Shown here: in pieces, positions 1 to 11,000 of the stretch | Position numbering within the stretch: the first letter of the stretch is position 1 | Layout of the letters: every line of letters begins with the position of its first letter | Source: Microvelia longipes | Taxonomy: Eukaryota; Arthropoda; Insecta; Hemiptera; Veliidae | Direction: 5' to 3' | Assembly: GCA_018340805.1 (NCBI GenBank) | Contig: JACMZG010001913.1 | Location: 32,868,775 to 32,932,774, forward strand | DNA: 64,000 nucleotides | Program-made: the position numbers and the translations under genes | The notes under the pieces: generated by a model | Told to the model about the DNA's origin: nothing | The model's input: only the letters and a program-made list of their open reading frames with translations | The model's database searches: none

Positions 1-24
1 TCTACTCTACACCCCAATGACACT

Positions 25-215
25 GATAAAGGTCATAGGGGTCATTCTAAACGCTACTTTTTATAAGTTTAGTAGCGAATTTTCTTTAAGAAAATCGTAA
101 ATGAGTAAATAAAGTTAAAATGAGGTCATTTTAAAGGCTACTTTTCTAAAGCAAAATAGTTTATGCGCCTATTATTTCGCAAAGTAGCCTAAACCCTCAA
201 CACTTATACATTTTA
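25..215 (+). repeat. Left inverted-repeat block A
   Basis: This block of about 190 bp is the reverse complement, at high identity, of 6300-6490 and of a second, shorter copy at 6530-6685. It includes the segment TAGCGAATTTTC near 73 and ends with CCCTCAACAC near 205-212. On the left it lies outside block B; on the right its copies lie inside block B. The arms are therefore not a simple mirror image. Confidence 0.85.
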
Positions 216-369
216 TAACATCGGCCACGTGCCTCTCTGTGGCCCGGACGATTACTAATCATTTTTCGATTCAATTTAATATAACATTATTAAATTATAC
301 ATTATAATAACATATTTCTGCTGTACTACATCTGACCTGCGTTGCCGGTATACTACTTTAGGGGTGTTG

Positions 370-840
370 TACTTTCTCGTGTCTGTTAATGAGAAAGTCT
401 TGATGAAGAAATAATTTACTTTCTCCTGTCTGTTAATGAGAATGTCTTGATATTATCACGGTTAAGTCTGTATTGTTGTAAAGCTTGTACTTAGTTTCAA
501 CATTTCTCTAAATGTCAATTAAGTAAATTTAGATTGTTTTTCAGTCTTTGATTTTAGTCATTAAGTTGTCAAGTTGTATTGTTTTTATGTGGTAAAATTC
601 GAATATTTTCAGTAAGTTTTGTATTTTTTTTTGTCATTTATCAAAACTTTTAGTAAGTTGCATTAAAGTCCGTTTGTTAGTTAAGTTATAAAAGTTTCAT
701 ATTTGGTCTAATAAGTCTGTATTTTTAAGTTAGTTTAAATTTCTAGTCTAAATATATTGATTTTGAGTTGTAATTAGTCAATTTTCATGTTCTGATGTCT
801 AAATGTCTATAACTTTGGCTGTAATTAGTCAATTTTTTTG
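370..840 (+). repeat. Left inverted-repeat block B
   Basis: The reverse complement of 6690-7035 aligns closely to this stretch, for example the segment AATGAGAAAGTCTTGATGAA near 390 and the AGTCTAAATATATTGATTTT segment near 747. Deletions separate the two arms. It is the best-preserved part of the terminal repeats. The 150 bases between blocks A and B (216-369) have no obvious partner on the right arm. Confidence 0.85.
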
Positions 841-899
841 CGAGTAGTCTAAAATAAACAGTCAATTTTAGTAAAGTCTTATAGTCAATTATTATGATT

Positions 900-1725
900 A
901 ATTTTATTTTTGTAAGTCTGTGATTTAGCAAAAGTGTCAGTATTTGGTATTTTGTTGGTTATTTGGAGCATTGTTTCGGCTAATTTATGTTATATTTAGC
1001 TGTAAGTTTCAGTGTTCTCAGTAAAGTTATTCATAAGTTTGTCTTGTATGTAGTATAGTTTTAGTTTTTTTAGTAAAAGTTTGTTGTAGTTTAGTCAATT
1101 ATTATGTCATTAGGTTATCTATGATTTAGTCATTGTTTCGGTTATATTTAGCTGTAAATTTGAAGTGATTTTAGTTTTGTTTAGTAAAATTTTGTTGTAG
1201 TTTAAAAAATTATTATGTCATTTTAGGTTATTTTGTAAGTCTGTATTTAGTAAAATATTGGTATTCATGTCGAGCATTAGCTGTGTGTTTCTGTGTTCTC
1301 AGTAAAGTTAGTCATAAGTTTGTCTTGTATGTAGTATAGTTTTAGTTTTTTTAGTAAAAGCTTGTAGTAGTTTAGTCCATTATTATGTCATTTTATTGGT
1401 AAGTCTATGATTTAGCAAAATATTTGGTATTTTGTTGGTTATTTAAGCATTGTTTCGTCTAATTTATATTATATTTAGCTGTAAGTATCCTTGTTCTCAG
1501 TAAAGTTAGTGATTTGGTCTGAAAAGTCTATGATTTTAGCTTTTGTTTAGTAAAAGCTTGTTGTAGTTTAGTCAATTATTATGTCATTTTTATTCTTGTA
1601 AGTCTGTGATTTAAAAAGTCAAATATTTGGTATTTTGTTGGTTATTTCGAGCATTGTTTCGTCTAATTTATGATATATTTAGCTGTAAGTTTCAGTGTTC
1701 TAAGTAAAATTAATATTTTGTCTGG
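900..1725 (+). repeat. Imperfect ~200-bp tandem repeats in the left arm
   Basis: The landmark TGTTCTCAGTAAAGTTA recurs near 1011, 1292 and 1490, with a diverged copy near 1695. A second landmark, TTTTGTTGGTTATTT, recurs near 950, 1432 and 1635. Spacings near 200 bp (281, 198 and 205) define about four units. They lie between block B and the polymerase and have no ORF. Tandem repeats near the termini are common in Polinton-type elements. From 1726 to 2331 the sequence is AT-rich with no further feature that I can identify. Confidence 0.75.
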
Positions 1726-2331
1726 TATTTAGTATAAATAGTTTTAGTAAATGAAGGATTTTCAAGTATCTAATTAAATATCCGTCTGTCTAGAGTCAGT
1801 CATTAAATCTATAATTTCAGAAATGTATTATGTTTTAGTAAAAGGTTTTTAAAAATATTTGTTATTTAAATTTTTGTACTAAAAGTCGGGTATTTATAGG
1901 AAAAAGTCTATAATATAAGGTGTATTCTTGTAAATTTGGTGTAATATTTAATAAAATGGCTGTCTATTTAGTCAATTTTCTGTGGTAGTTTAAATAAAGT
2001 ATGTAAATTTAAGTCTAAATTAGGAAAACAGCATAAATGAGTTTACGCTTTGAACCGTAGAGTCCGGCGTATTACTTTATTTATTTTTATTACTAGTTGT
2101 ATACGGATTTTTTAGTATAAAGTATTTTCTAATGGATGAATAAGTCCGTCATATTATTTTTTGGAAAACGCGGTATTGGAAGTCTGCCGTATTGGTTCGA
2201 TAAAAATCCGCTAGGTGAATAGCCGGTTTTGTAAATCATACTAGGCCTCCCGAAAAAAAGGAGTGGGGGAAACCATATAAGTTTAAGAATTGGTGCTTGG
2301 ATCATTCAGTAGTTATTTTCCGTGCGTCAAT

Positions 2332-5300
2332 ATGTCTGAGAAGTTTATCATTGTAAAAGACGTTGTCAAGAAGATCCGAAAGTTTGGTATTACCGGAAGA
2401 ACTATCGATTTTAAGATCAAACCGCAAGGTAACTTTGATGGTGATTTTAGTCATCCAAAGGAAGCCGTCGAACAAATCGTTACCAAGGCAATAAAAGGTG
2501 TTAAACCTGATGACTATTTAGGATTTACTTTCTGTAATAAAGATTTTTCAAGAGGAGAAGGCTGGCTTAAGTTTCAAAAGGCTAGTGATGTAACATTCAG
2601 AGACATTTGGAAGGTTATTTCTAATCTTTATCAGTCCAATTCTCTGGCTTTAGAGTCGGATAATTTTTGTTTGAGTGTAACAAGCATACGTATGCCTACG
2701 GGAAAAGGTATGACCCGAAAATTTAACAGTTTTACCGAAGAATGTGCAAAAGGAAGGGTATTATTACAATTAAGAATACGGACAACTTATGCCTTCCTCG
2801 TGCGCTAGTGGTAGCCAAAACTAGATTTGATAAACACCCGGACTATGATAAAATTAGATTAAATACAAAAAACATTCAAACTACAATGAGTTTAGAATTA
2901 ATTCAAAAAGCTGGAGTTGTAATACCGGAAGAAGGTTGTGGGATTCCAGAATTGAAAAAGTTTCAAGAGTTCCTTGAAGGCTATAAAATTACTGTATATA
3001 ATTATAGTAGTAAAGGCCGAGATGTAATATTTGAAGGTGATACGGATGCCAGCAAGTGTTTAAACCTTCTTTATTGTGACGGTCACTACAATGTTATCAC
3101 TTCTTTGACCGCTGCCTTTGTGTGTAATAATTACTGTGAAAAGTGTCATGTGCCGTATGACCATAAAAATGCACACCGTTGTCAAAGCAAATGTCCGGCT
3201 TGTCAGCAATCACCGGCTTGTATTACCACCACGAAAATAAAATGTGAGGAATGTCGTAGACAATTTAGGAGTAAAGAGTGTTTTGAAAACCACCGGAAAC
3301 CTGGTTCTCTAGAGAAAAGTATTGTGTGTAAGGAAATCACACAATGTGATGAATGTTTTAAAACTATTAAGTCTAGTCGAAAACATTTTTGTGGTGAAGT
3401 GTTTTGTAAAATATGTAATAAACATCAGCCCTCTGAACACTTATGTTACATGCAAATAGATAACGGGAAACCCAAAACTAAGGATTTTTTGTTTGTAATC
3501 TATGATTTAGAAACTAGACAAGAGAAGGTTTTAGAGAAAAATGGCGTACTTCATGAGCCTAATTTATGTGTTTTTAAGCAGTATTGTCATGAATGCCTAG
3601 AAACTGATGTTCAAGTATGCAAACAATGTGGTGTTAGGTTACAAATATTGAAATGCGACGATCCCGTAACTCCGTTTACTCACCATCTTCTTACTATAAG
3701 AAAGAAATTTAAAGATGTGATTGCTATAGCGCATAACGGCGGTCGTTTCGATCATCAGTTTATTTTAAATTATATATTGACACAAACAAATTTAACACCG
3801 GAAATAATAACGAGGGGTTCCGGGTTGATTTCAATGATTGTTGGAAATGTTAAATTTTTAGATAGCATAAACTACTTTCCGATGGCTTTAAGTGCGCTCC
3901 CGAAAGCTTTTGGCTTAACGGAACTCAAAAAGGGTATTTTCCATCTTTTAAACCGTACAGAGTTTGCGAATTACAAAGGTTTACTTCCTCCTATTGAATA
4001 CTACGACCCCGATCACATGAAACCGGACGCCCGGATTGAATTTTTAAAGTGGTACGAAGAACATAAAAATGATGAATTTGACATGAAAAAAGAAATTATT
4101 GGCTACTGTGTATCTGATGTGGAAATTTTAGCGCAGTCATGTTTGAAATTTAGGAAACTTATAATGCAAGAGGGAAACGTATGCCCTTTTACGGAGGCGT
4201 GTACGCTTCCTTCGGCTTGTAATAAAGTGTTTAGAAGAAATTTTTTAAAAAAGGATACTATAGGAATAATACCAAAGAAAGGATACCGCTGGCGAGATAT
4301 CCAGTCAAAAATAGCTGTCCAGTGGTTGATTTGGGAGGAACATAAAAACAATATTGATATTATTCATGCTGCCAAAAGTAAAGAAGCCTTAGTGGCTGGT
4401 GTAAAAGTTGATGGTTTTTGTAAAGACACAAATCAAGTGTTTGAATTTCACGGGTGCTTTTATCATGGATGTCCGAGATGTATTCAGTACAATAGAAAAG
4501 AGCCCGTTCATAATGACCCGTGGATACAATGGAGACCGTTTTATTAGTACAAATATGAAAGTCGAGCGTTTAAGAAGTAAGGGTTATGACGTCATTGAAA
4601 AATGGGAATGTGACTTTAGGAAAGAGCTAGAAGGCGACTGTAATATCAAAAAGTACGTTAATACACACCCGTTGATTACAAATTTACCTCTCGATCCTAG
4701 GGACAGTTTTTACGGAGGTCGGACAGGTGCAACTAAAAGTCACTATAAAATTAAAGAAAACGAAAAGATAAAGTATGTAGACGTGTGTTCGTTATACCCT
4801 TGGGTGAATAAGTTCGGTAAATACCCCGTGGGACACCCTGAAGTTTACGTCGGGGATGTTAAATGTCGTCAACTAAATTTAAATTTTACAGACGGTATAA
4901 TTAAATGTAAAATATTACCGCCGCAAGACTTGTATCACCCTGTATTACCTATGAAATGTAACGGTAGGCTAATGTTTTCGCTTTGTCGCTCATGTTGCGA
5001 AGAATTAAAGAAAAAATGTGATCATAATGAGAAGAGCGAGCTATAAAGGGACATGGGTCATAGACGAAGTAAGAAAAGCTATAGAAAAAGGATATCACAT
5101 ACATATTTATGAAATATGGAAGTATGAAACTATCCGGTACAACAAAGATACCGAGGGGCTCTTTACTGGTTTTATAAACAAATTTTTAAGGATTAAGCAA
5201 CAAGCTTCTGGCTGGCCTCTTCACTGTTCAAATCAAGAAGCGAAAAACCAGTATATACAAGAATATTTTGAAAAAGAAGGCGTTAAACTTAACCCGGACG

Positions 5301-6062
5301 AAATAGATTTTAATCCCGGCTTAAGACTGTTGGGTAAAAGTTTGATTACTAGTTTCTGGGGTAAGTTGGGTCAGAGAGAAAATCAACCAAAATGTACGAT
5401 TGTTAACAAATCGGTGGAGTTTTTTAAAATCTTATCGGATCCGGCTATTCAAGTAAATAATATAACTTTAGTTAATGACTCGACTGTGATCGTTAACTGG
5501 GAATACAAAGAAGAATGCTTTAATGTACTCCCTACTGTGAATGTTGTTTTGGCAGCCTATACTACGGCACAAGCAAGATTAAAACTCTACGACTATTTAG
5601 ATAAGCTTGATGATAGGGTGTCTATTACGATACTGATTGTACGATATACGTCTCTCAACCTGGAAAATATGAAGTTCCGGTCGGTAGTTTCTTAGGAGAC
5701 ATGACTGATGAATTAGAAGTTTATGGAAAAGGGAGCTATATTAAAGAATTTGTATCTGGAGGACCAAAGAACTACGCGTATAAAGTTTATAGTCCTCAAA
5801 ATAATACGTATCACTCCGTATGTAAAGTCAAAGGGATTACTATAAACTACAAGGCATCAAAAGATGTAAACTTTGAAAAAATGAAAGACATGGTTCTTCA
5901 AGACGAGCCCCGAAGTATATTTGTACCAAACAAATTAGAAGAACCAAAACCCATGAAGTTGTCACTGTAAATAGTCAGAAAATATTCCAACTTAATTTTA
6001 GGAAAAGGAAACTATTAGATAATTATGACTCTGTGCCGTGGGGATACAAGAAAAGAAAGTAA
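2332..6062 (+). pseudogene. Protein-primed family-B DNA polymerase (DNA_pol_B_2), frameshifted
   Basis: This is a DNA polymerase of the protein-primed B family, as in Polintons, adintoviruses and bidnaviruses, which replicates linear DNA from a terminal protein. I take ATG 2332 as the start; the open frame before it has no earlier ATG. The order is: N-terminal domain (2332-2750); a Cys/His-rich zinc-binding region (about 3120-3460); Exo I YDLETR (near 3500); Exo II AHNGGRFDHQF (near 3730); Exo III YCVSDVEIL (near 4105); a conserved HGCPRC segment (near 4465); a YGG motif (near 4710); palm motif A DVCSLYP (near 4780); motif B SFWGKLGQR (near 5350), where a T stands at the usual Asn; and motif C YYDTD (near 5616). 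The stop is at 6060. The frame changes near 2745-2800, 4500-4545, 5020-5045, 5600-5640 and 5915-5965, so no intact product is expected. No in-frame nonsense codon is needed to follow it. Confidence 0.93.
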
Positions 6063-6299
6063 TTGTAAACAATAGTTATTGAAATTAATTTGTAAACCTT
6101 AAATATATTTATGTAAATAAATAATTGTATTAAATTATTTAACCTTACTTCCAATAATCTAGGGTAATAAATGATCATTAAACAAGTGGACATTGAAGAA
6201 ATTTACTAAGAGAGTTACTCTTCTCTACATATTAAAGGATTCAGATGAAAATTTTAGAATAGAAAACTGGTCTCAAGAAAAAATGTCACAAATGTGTAA
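6063..6299 (+). other. 3' flank of the polymerase gene, AT-rich
   Basis: This short non-coding stretch lies between the polymerase stop and the right inverted repeat. It contains several AATAAA-like hexamers (near 6116 and 6166) that could serve as polyadenylation signals. No second gene is visible. Confidence 0.5.
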
Positions 6300-6490
6300 G
6301 TGTTGAGGGTTTAGGCTACTTTGCAAAATAATAGGTGCAAAAACTATTTTCCTTTAGAAGAGTAGCCTTTAAAACGATCTCATTTAACCTTTATTTACTC
6401 ATTTACGATTTTCTTAGAGAAAATTCGCTAGTAAACATAAAAAAGTAGCGTTTAAAATGACCCGTCTGACCTTTATTATAAATTAATCAT
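6300..6490 (-). repeat. Right inverted-repeat block A, copy 1
   Basis: This is the reverse complement of 25-215 and lies immediately inside a second, tandem copy at 6530-6685. The duplication GTTGAGGGTTTAGGCTA begins both copies (6302 and 6532). Confidence 0.85.
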
Positions 6491-6529
6491 TTACGATGTC
6501 GCAAATGTATAATTTTAATGCGTCAATGT

Positions 6530-6685
6530 GTTGAGGGTTTAGGCTATTTTGCAAAATAATAGGCACAGAAACTATTATCCTTTAGAAGAGTAGCACTTAA
6601 AATGACCTCATTTTAACTTTATTTACACATTCACGATTTTCCTAGAGAAAATTCACTAGTAAACATATAAAAGTAGCATTAATAA
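6530..6685 (-). repeat. Right inverted-repeat block A, copy 2
   Basis: A direct tandem copy of 6300-6470, about 230 bp downstream of it and slightly diverged. It abuts block B (6690-7035) directly. It is present only on the right side within this window. Confidence 0.8.
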
Positions 6686-6689
6686 GAAA

Positions 6690-7035
6690 TTGACTACAGC
6701 CAAAGTTAAAGACATTTAGACAACGTTGGAACATGAAAATTGACTAATTACAACTCAAAATCAATATATTTAGACTAGAAATTTAAACTAACTTAAAATA
6801 CAGACTTATTAGACTTAATACTTATACTAACAATAAATAATAAATGACAAAAACTGAAAAATAATCTAAATTTACTTAATTGACATTTAGAGAAATGTTG
6901 AAACTAAGTACAAGCTATACAACAATACAGACTTATTACCGTGACTATATCAAGACATTCTCATTAACAGACAGGAGAAAGTAAATTATTTCTTCATCAA
7001 GACTTTCTCATTATTAGACACGAGGAAGTAAATCC
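6690..7035 (-). repeat. Right inverted-repeat block B
   Basis: The reverse complement of left block B (370-840), shortened by internal deletions. Just beyond it, 7051-7062 is the exact inverse of window bases 1-12, which suggests the outer end of the element is near here. Confidence 0.85.
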
Positions 7036-7093
7036 TTTAAGTAATAACGCGTGTAGAGTAGAACATAGCTCGGGGTCACTAACACTTTAGTAT

Positions 7094-7114
7094 AGGGTAG
7101 GGTAGGGTAGTGTA
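7094..7114 (+). repeat. (GGGTA)n short tract
   Basis: Four GGGTAG-type units lie 32 bp outside the 12-bp inverted match. The tract could belong to the tip of the mobile element. It is not the insect telomere repeat (TTAGG). Confidence 0.6.
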
Positions 7115-7160
7115 GCGGAAAGAAGGCTATGTACCAGTCCGCGCCATTGTCTACTAACTC

Positions 7161-7310
7161 ACTCAGTTGGTCTAGTGGTTAGAGCATCTGAATTCAACGC
7201 AGGGGTCTCGGGTTCGATTCCAACAAAAGGCTCACACTTTTTGTTGATTCTTACCCATAAGAAATGTTAAATTCAACATGTAAAAGTAACTGGATGGGTG
7301 ACCGTGTAAG
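7161..7310 (+). repeat. tRNA-Glu-derived SINE-like sequence with a 5S-like box
   Basis: Positions 7161-7233 resemble a tRNA. An A box TGGTCTAGTGGTTAG starts at 7168, a B box GGTTCGATTCC starts at 7211, and the spacing of 43 is normal for a tRNA. The anticodon-loop position reads TTC, as in tRNA-Glu. The acceptor and T stems do not pair well, so this is a pseudo-tRNA or SINE head rather than a working tRNA gene. About 55 bp downstream, CTGGATGGGTGACCG (7289-7303) matches the conserved C-box region of 5S rRNA, which suggests a composite SINE. Confidence 0.6.
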
Positions 7311-7319
7311 ATGTAAACA

Positions 7320-7490
7320 AAAAGTGACGTCAGAGGACACATGTAACAAACAAACAAAGGTGAGAAGGCAAGGTGACGTCAGAGGATAGTGCATAACATG
7401 GAACCCGCAATACACATAGAAGAGGGGGAGGGGCAGATGTAAACAAACATGAGAGTGCAAGGTGACGTCAGAGGTAAGTGACCGGGGTGG
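7320..7490 (+). promoter_or_regulatory. Cluster of three perfect CRE palindromes
   Basis: TGACGTCA occurs at 7325-7332, 7374-7381 and 7463-7470, each followed by GAGG. Similar sequence around each copy shows an imperfect local duplication. TGACGTCA is the binding palindrome of CREB/ATF factors. Activity is unknown; the cluster may be part of the repeat body. Confidence 0.4.
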
Positions 7491-7637
7491 CACGTGGCCG
7501 GCGCCAGGGCTTAGAAAAAATGCTGACGCTATGTCTGGCCATGGTAGCCGGTATACTACTCACAACCAATTTTAGATCTCTAGTAACTTTACTATGATAT
7601 ATTTTTTATCTCTAAACCCGTAGGGTCATATGGCGTT

Positions 7638-7811
<174 letters not shown>

Positions 7812-7920
7812 GTATGTAAATATACCGCCGCTTTCATGTCGAAACCCCTCGAAAACTAAGCATAAATTCCATTCATAATTTTTCTAATAATAGACTTAGT
7901 TAAATTGAAATTATACTTAC

Positions 7921-8024
7921 CAACTAAATCTAGTTTTCCTCTGACTACAGTTCTTTTATAAACACTGCTAGGTGGTTTCAACAACTTGATATTTATTTTT
8001 GGATTAGATGAGCTATTGCTTTCC
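7921..8024 (-). CDS. ppk-like: ppk-like exon 8 (region before second membrane helix)
   Basis: The acceptor TTTAG|G is in phase 2. The exon encodes INIKLLKPPSSVYKRTVVRG then KLDLVG, the segment immediately before the GG..GLFLG second helix of the family. The donor G|GTAAGT is phase 1. No exon continuing this frame is found between 1 and 7920. Confidence 0.9.
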
Positions 8025-11000
8025 CTAAACAAATTTAAATTTATATTTATATTGTAAATTAATTATTAATGTCATACTGTATCATTTGGAACTACCAATA
8101 ATTGTAAGAGACACCTAGTAGTGTAACAACTTAAATGCTGTGCTACATTTGTAAATTGTTTTATCATTCGACATTGTGCATTTTATTATTGACCATATGC
8201 GTTCATATCTTCAACTAGCTGATAGCAATCTACTGTCATAAAGAAGTCAGTTGGGTAAAAATTAAACCGATGAGAAATTTACTAGGAAAAAAGAATTGTA
8301 ACTGACTAAACAATAACCCATGAACCGAAAAATCAAGCAAGCTATGGATTTTTGAAATTGAGAAGAAACACTTTAAAGTTTTTGGGGCCCCACAACAGGC
8401 TTGATTTGTAGAGCAATAAAAATTTTGTTAGTCCTGTATTATTTAAATAAAAGAAAAAATATATCAGCGATAATAAGCTTCAATCCAAGGATGTTGAATA
8501 AAGGGGATGACGCACTAAGTCGAATTGCCATTCAACAAAGTGACCCCATCGAAAATCAAAACATAGAGAAGAAAGCAACACAAAACACACGTCAAAAACC
8601 AACTGCACATGCTTGGTACGAACTGCGCATGCTTATGATCCTTATAACATCGCAGGTCTTAAAATTTAGAGGCAAACTTAACTCTCAATGGGTTTCCCAA
8701 TGTTTTGCTTGCGAAGGTTATAAACAAATTGAAAAAAGTTCATACTTTTTAACTGTTTTTTGTTAATATTGCTTAAAATTAACAACATTAAAGAAAATTA
8801 AGAACATTACAACCAAAATTGAATCTTGAAAACTAGCAAAACATTTTACTAGGCTAAAAAGAGAAAATATTAACACATTTAACTTACTCTCTACGAAAAG
8901 TAAACGGTAAAGCTTCAATTACTCTCCCTAAAGTGGCTACCTAGAGTCCAAAATGTAAAATATAAGCACGAATGACTTGACAAGCATCAAATGTAACAAT
9001 AACGAAAGCACTGAAGAAGGTTGAGAAGCAAACTCGACAACCAAGAATTGTATGTTTGGCGCCTTTTTTAATTATAACCTAAGGGAAGGTAAGTTTGCTC
9101 CTATTTCTCTATCTCATACAACTTCTATGGGGTCAGAAATGTTCCTTAATGCGTCATCCCCTTTATTCAACATCCTTGCTTCAAACTTAAGTCATTTCTG
9201 ACACATAAAAACAGCTGTCAGCACACCTTCTAAAATAAAAACAAAAGATACGAGGTCCCATTTTATTTACAAAAGACCCTGTAGAGTGCCCTATAGAGTA
9301 GCCTTTCTCTTCACCTTTCACTCCTCTTAAAATGAATTTATTTTTTATTATTTATTTAAATAAACGGAACATTGGTACTTTACAATATAAATTTGTAGAT
9401 ACAGCAATGTTTACAGATATATCAATTATACAAATATAATATGAACAAAACATTTACATAAATTAAAATCAAGGGAGAAAAGAATTATAAACTATTTAAT
9501 ATAAAAAACTTATATAAATAGTAAGAAGAAGAGGCTTTAATTCAAACTCAGATCTACGACTTAAGGCCCGGATTTACCAAGCTTGTTAAAACAGTGGTTC
9601 AAAAAGAGTTCTAATTTGACCTTGGTATGGTATTTATAAAAAAAGTTTAAACTAGGGATTAGTGAAATACGTTGAAACGGCAACTAAAAACAAGAATAGA
9701 TATTTACCAACCTAGTTAGCTGCCGAATCGAGTTTAAACTAGAGACTAACCTAAAACTTCGAATTCAAGAGGTTAAACTACAGTTTGATGCATTAGCGAT
9801 GATTTTAGGCATGATTTATCTTAACTTATCACCTTTTTTACTTTAATTGGATTCTTAAGTGGAATAGAATGGCAAGTGAACTGAATCTTCTAAAATGAGA
9901 GTGTGAGTTTCGATAAATCGATTGTTAAAAACATAGAAATATTATATCTAGAGAGGCCCTATAGGTTAGATTTTAAAACATTTAAAAAGAAACCTGACCA
10001 CCTTTGCTTGTAAATATAATCAAAATATCTGTACAAAATTACAGTAACTTATATAGGAGGAAGTTAAAAATAAATACACAAAAAAAACAAAAATGCAAAT
10101 CAAAACACAAACAATGTGCGGGAAGACGAAAATAATTAATTTAACATAACCATAACTTATGGTTTAACCTTCTCTGTTATTCTATATTATATTATGCAGA
10201 ATAACAGTTCAAGAAATTTACTCTTTCAAAATCAATCTTATGCTAGTTAATAATATTAGAAATTTTAGGCCAAATCTTTTGCTTATTTTGTTTTTAATTG
10301 ATAATTATTCATCATTATCAATTAAAGTCATTTGAAGGAGGGTGAAAGGAGAAAGGAAAGTCTACACACTCCAAAAAAACAGAAACAAACAAAACACAAT
10401 CGAGCACACTTTTTTAGCACATGCGCACCTTATTTATTGCTTATCAGTCAGTCAATCAATTACATTTTTGTAAAACCATATACAAATTATTTAATGTTTA
10501 CGTCACTATTTCTTAAAAAAGAATAAAATTTATCAATTCTTACAGATAAAAACAGCTGTGAGAACACTTTTTAGAATAAAACAAATGATTTTGGGTCCCA
10601 TTTTATTTACACTGGAACCCTATAGAGTGATTAGTCTTCCCCTCCTTTTAAAATTACTTTATTTTTAATGTAAGCCGCCTATACCGATTCATGCAATGTC
10701 GTCTCGCAATTTATAAAAAAAATCAGGTTGTAAACTCGGACTGCGTTTGGTTTGTTTACATCGAATTGAATCACCTTACGTATTTCAATCATCTTGGTTA
10801 AAATGATAAAGTAAGGATCAAGTTTAGCCTAGCGGCTAAACTTTTCTTCTTTGACATTTAAAGTTGTATGAAAAGCCCGGAATACATAAGTAAAGTCACT
10901 TGTTAATTATATTCTACTATAGTGGATACTTATAAATGTTTATTAAACAATAAAGTTGTATTTTAGATTCTTTAAAAATATTCTATAGTTAAATTACATC

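Larger units (their letters stand above)
1..7062 (+). mobile_element. PolB-bearing element with rearranged terminal inverted repeats (Polinton/bidnavirus-like)
   Basis: A roughly 7-kb unit is built around one family-B DNA polymerase gene. The first 12 bases of the window recur inverted at 7051-7062. Larger blocks are also inverted between the sides: 25-215 against 6300-6490 (and again 6530-6685), and 370-840 against 6690-7035. Such arms around a protein-primed PolB gene are known for Polinton/Maverick transposons and for linear viruses such as bidnaviruses. Polintons usually run 15-20 kb with integrase, ATPase, protease and capsid genes, and none of these is visible here. It may be a deleted Polinton, an endogenous virus fragment, or a PolB-only linear element. 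The left end is truncated by the window, so the true length is unknown. It lies in the ppk intron below 7921, with its gene antisense to ppk. Confidence 0.72.

Noticed and set aside
2742..2808. Programmed -1 frameshift in the polymerase gene
   Set aside because: No convincing slippery heptamer is present at the overlap, and four other frame breaks make decay more likely.
7094..7114. Telomeric repeat
   Set aside because: The unit is GGGTA, not TTAGG, and only about four copies exist.
7161..7233. Functional tRNA-Glu gene
   Set aside because: The A and B boxes fit, but the acceptor and T stems do not pair.
344..7560. 14-bp direct repeat GCCGGTATACTACT at 344-357 and 7547-7560 as target duplication of the PolB element
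   Set aside because: Neither copy abuts the inverted repeats, and 14 bp is not the 6 bp expected for Polintons. It is left as an unexplained repeat.
8401..8766. + ORF of 121 codons
   Set aside because: It runs from intron sequence into the hAT-like MITE and has no domain character.
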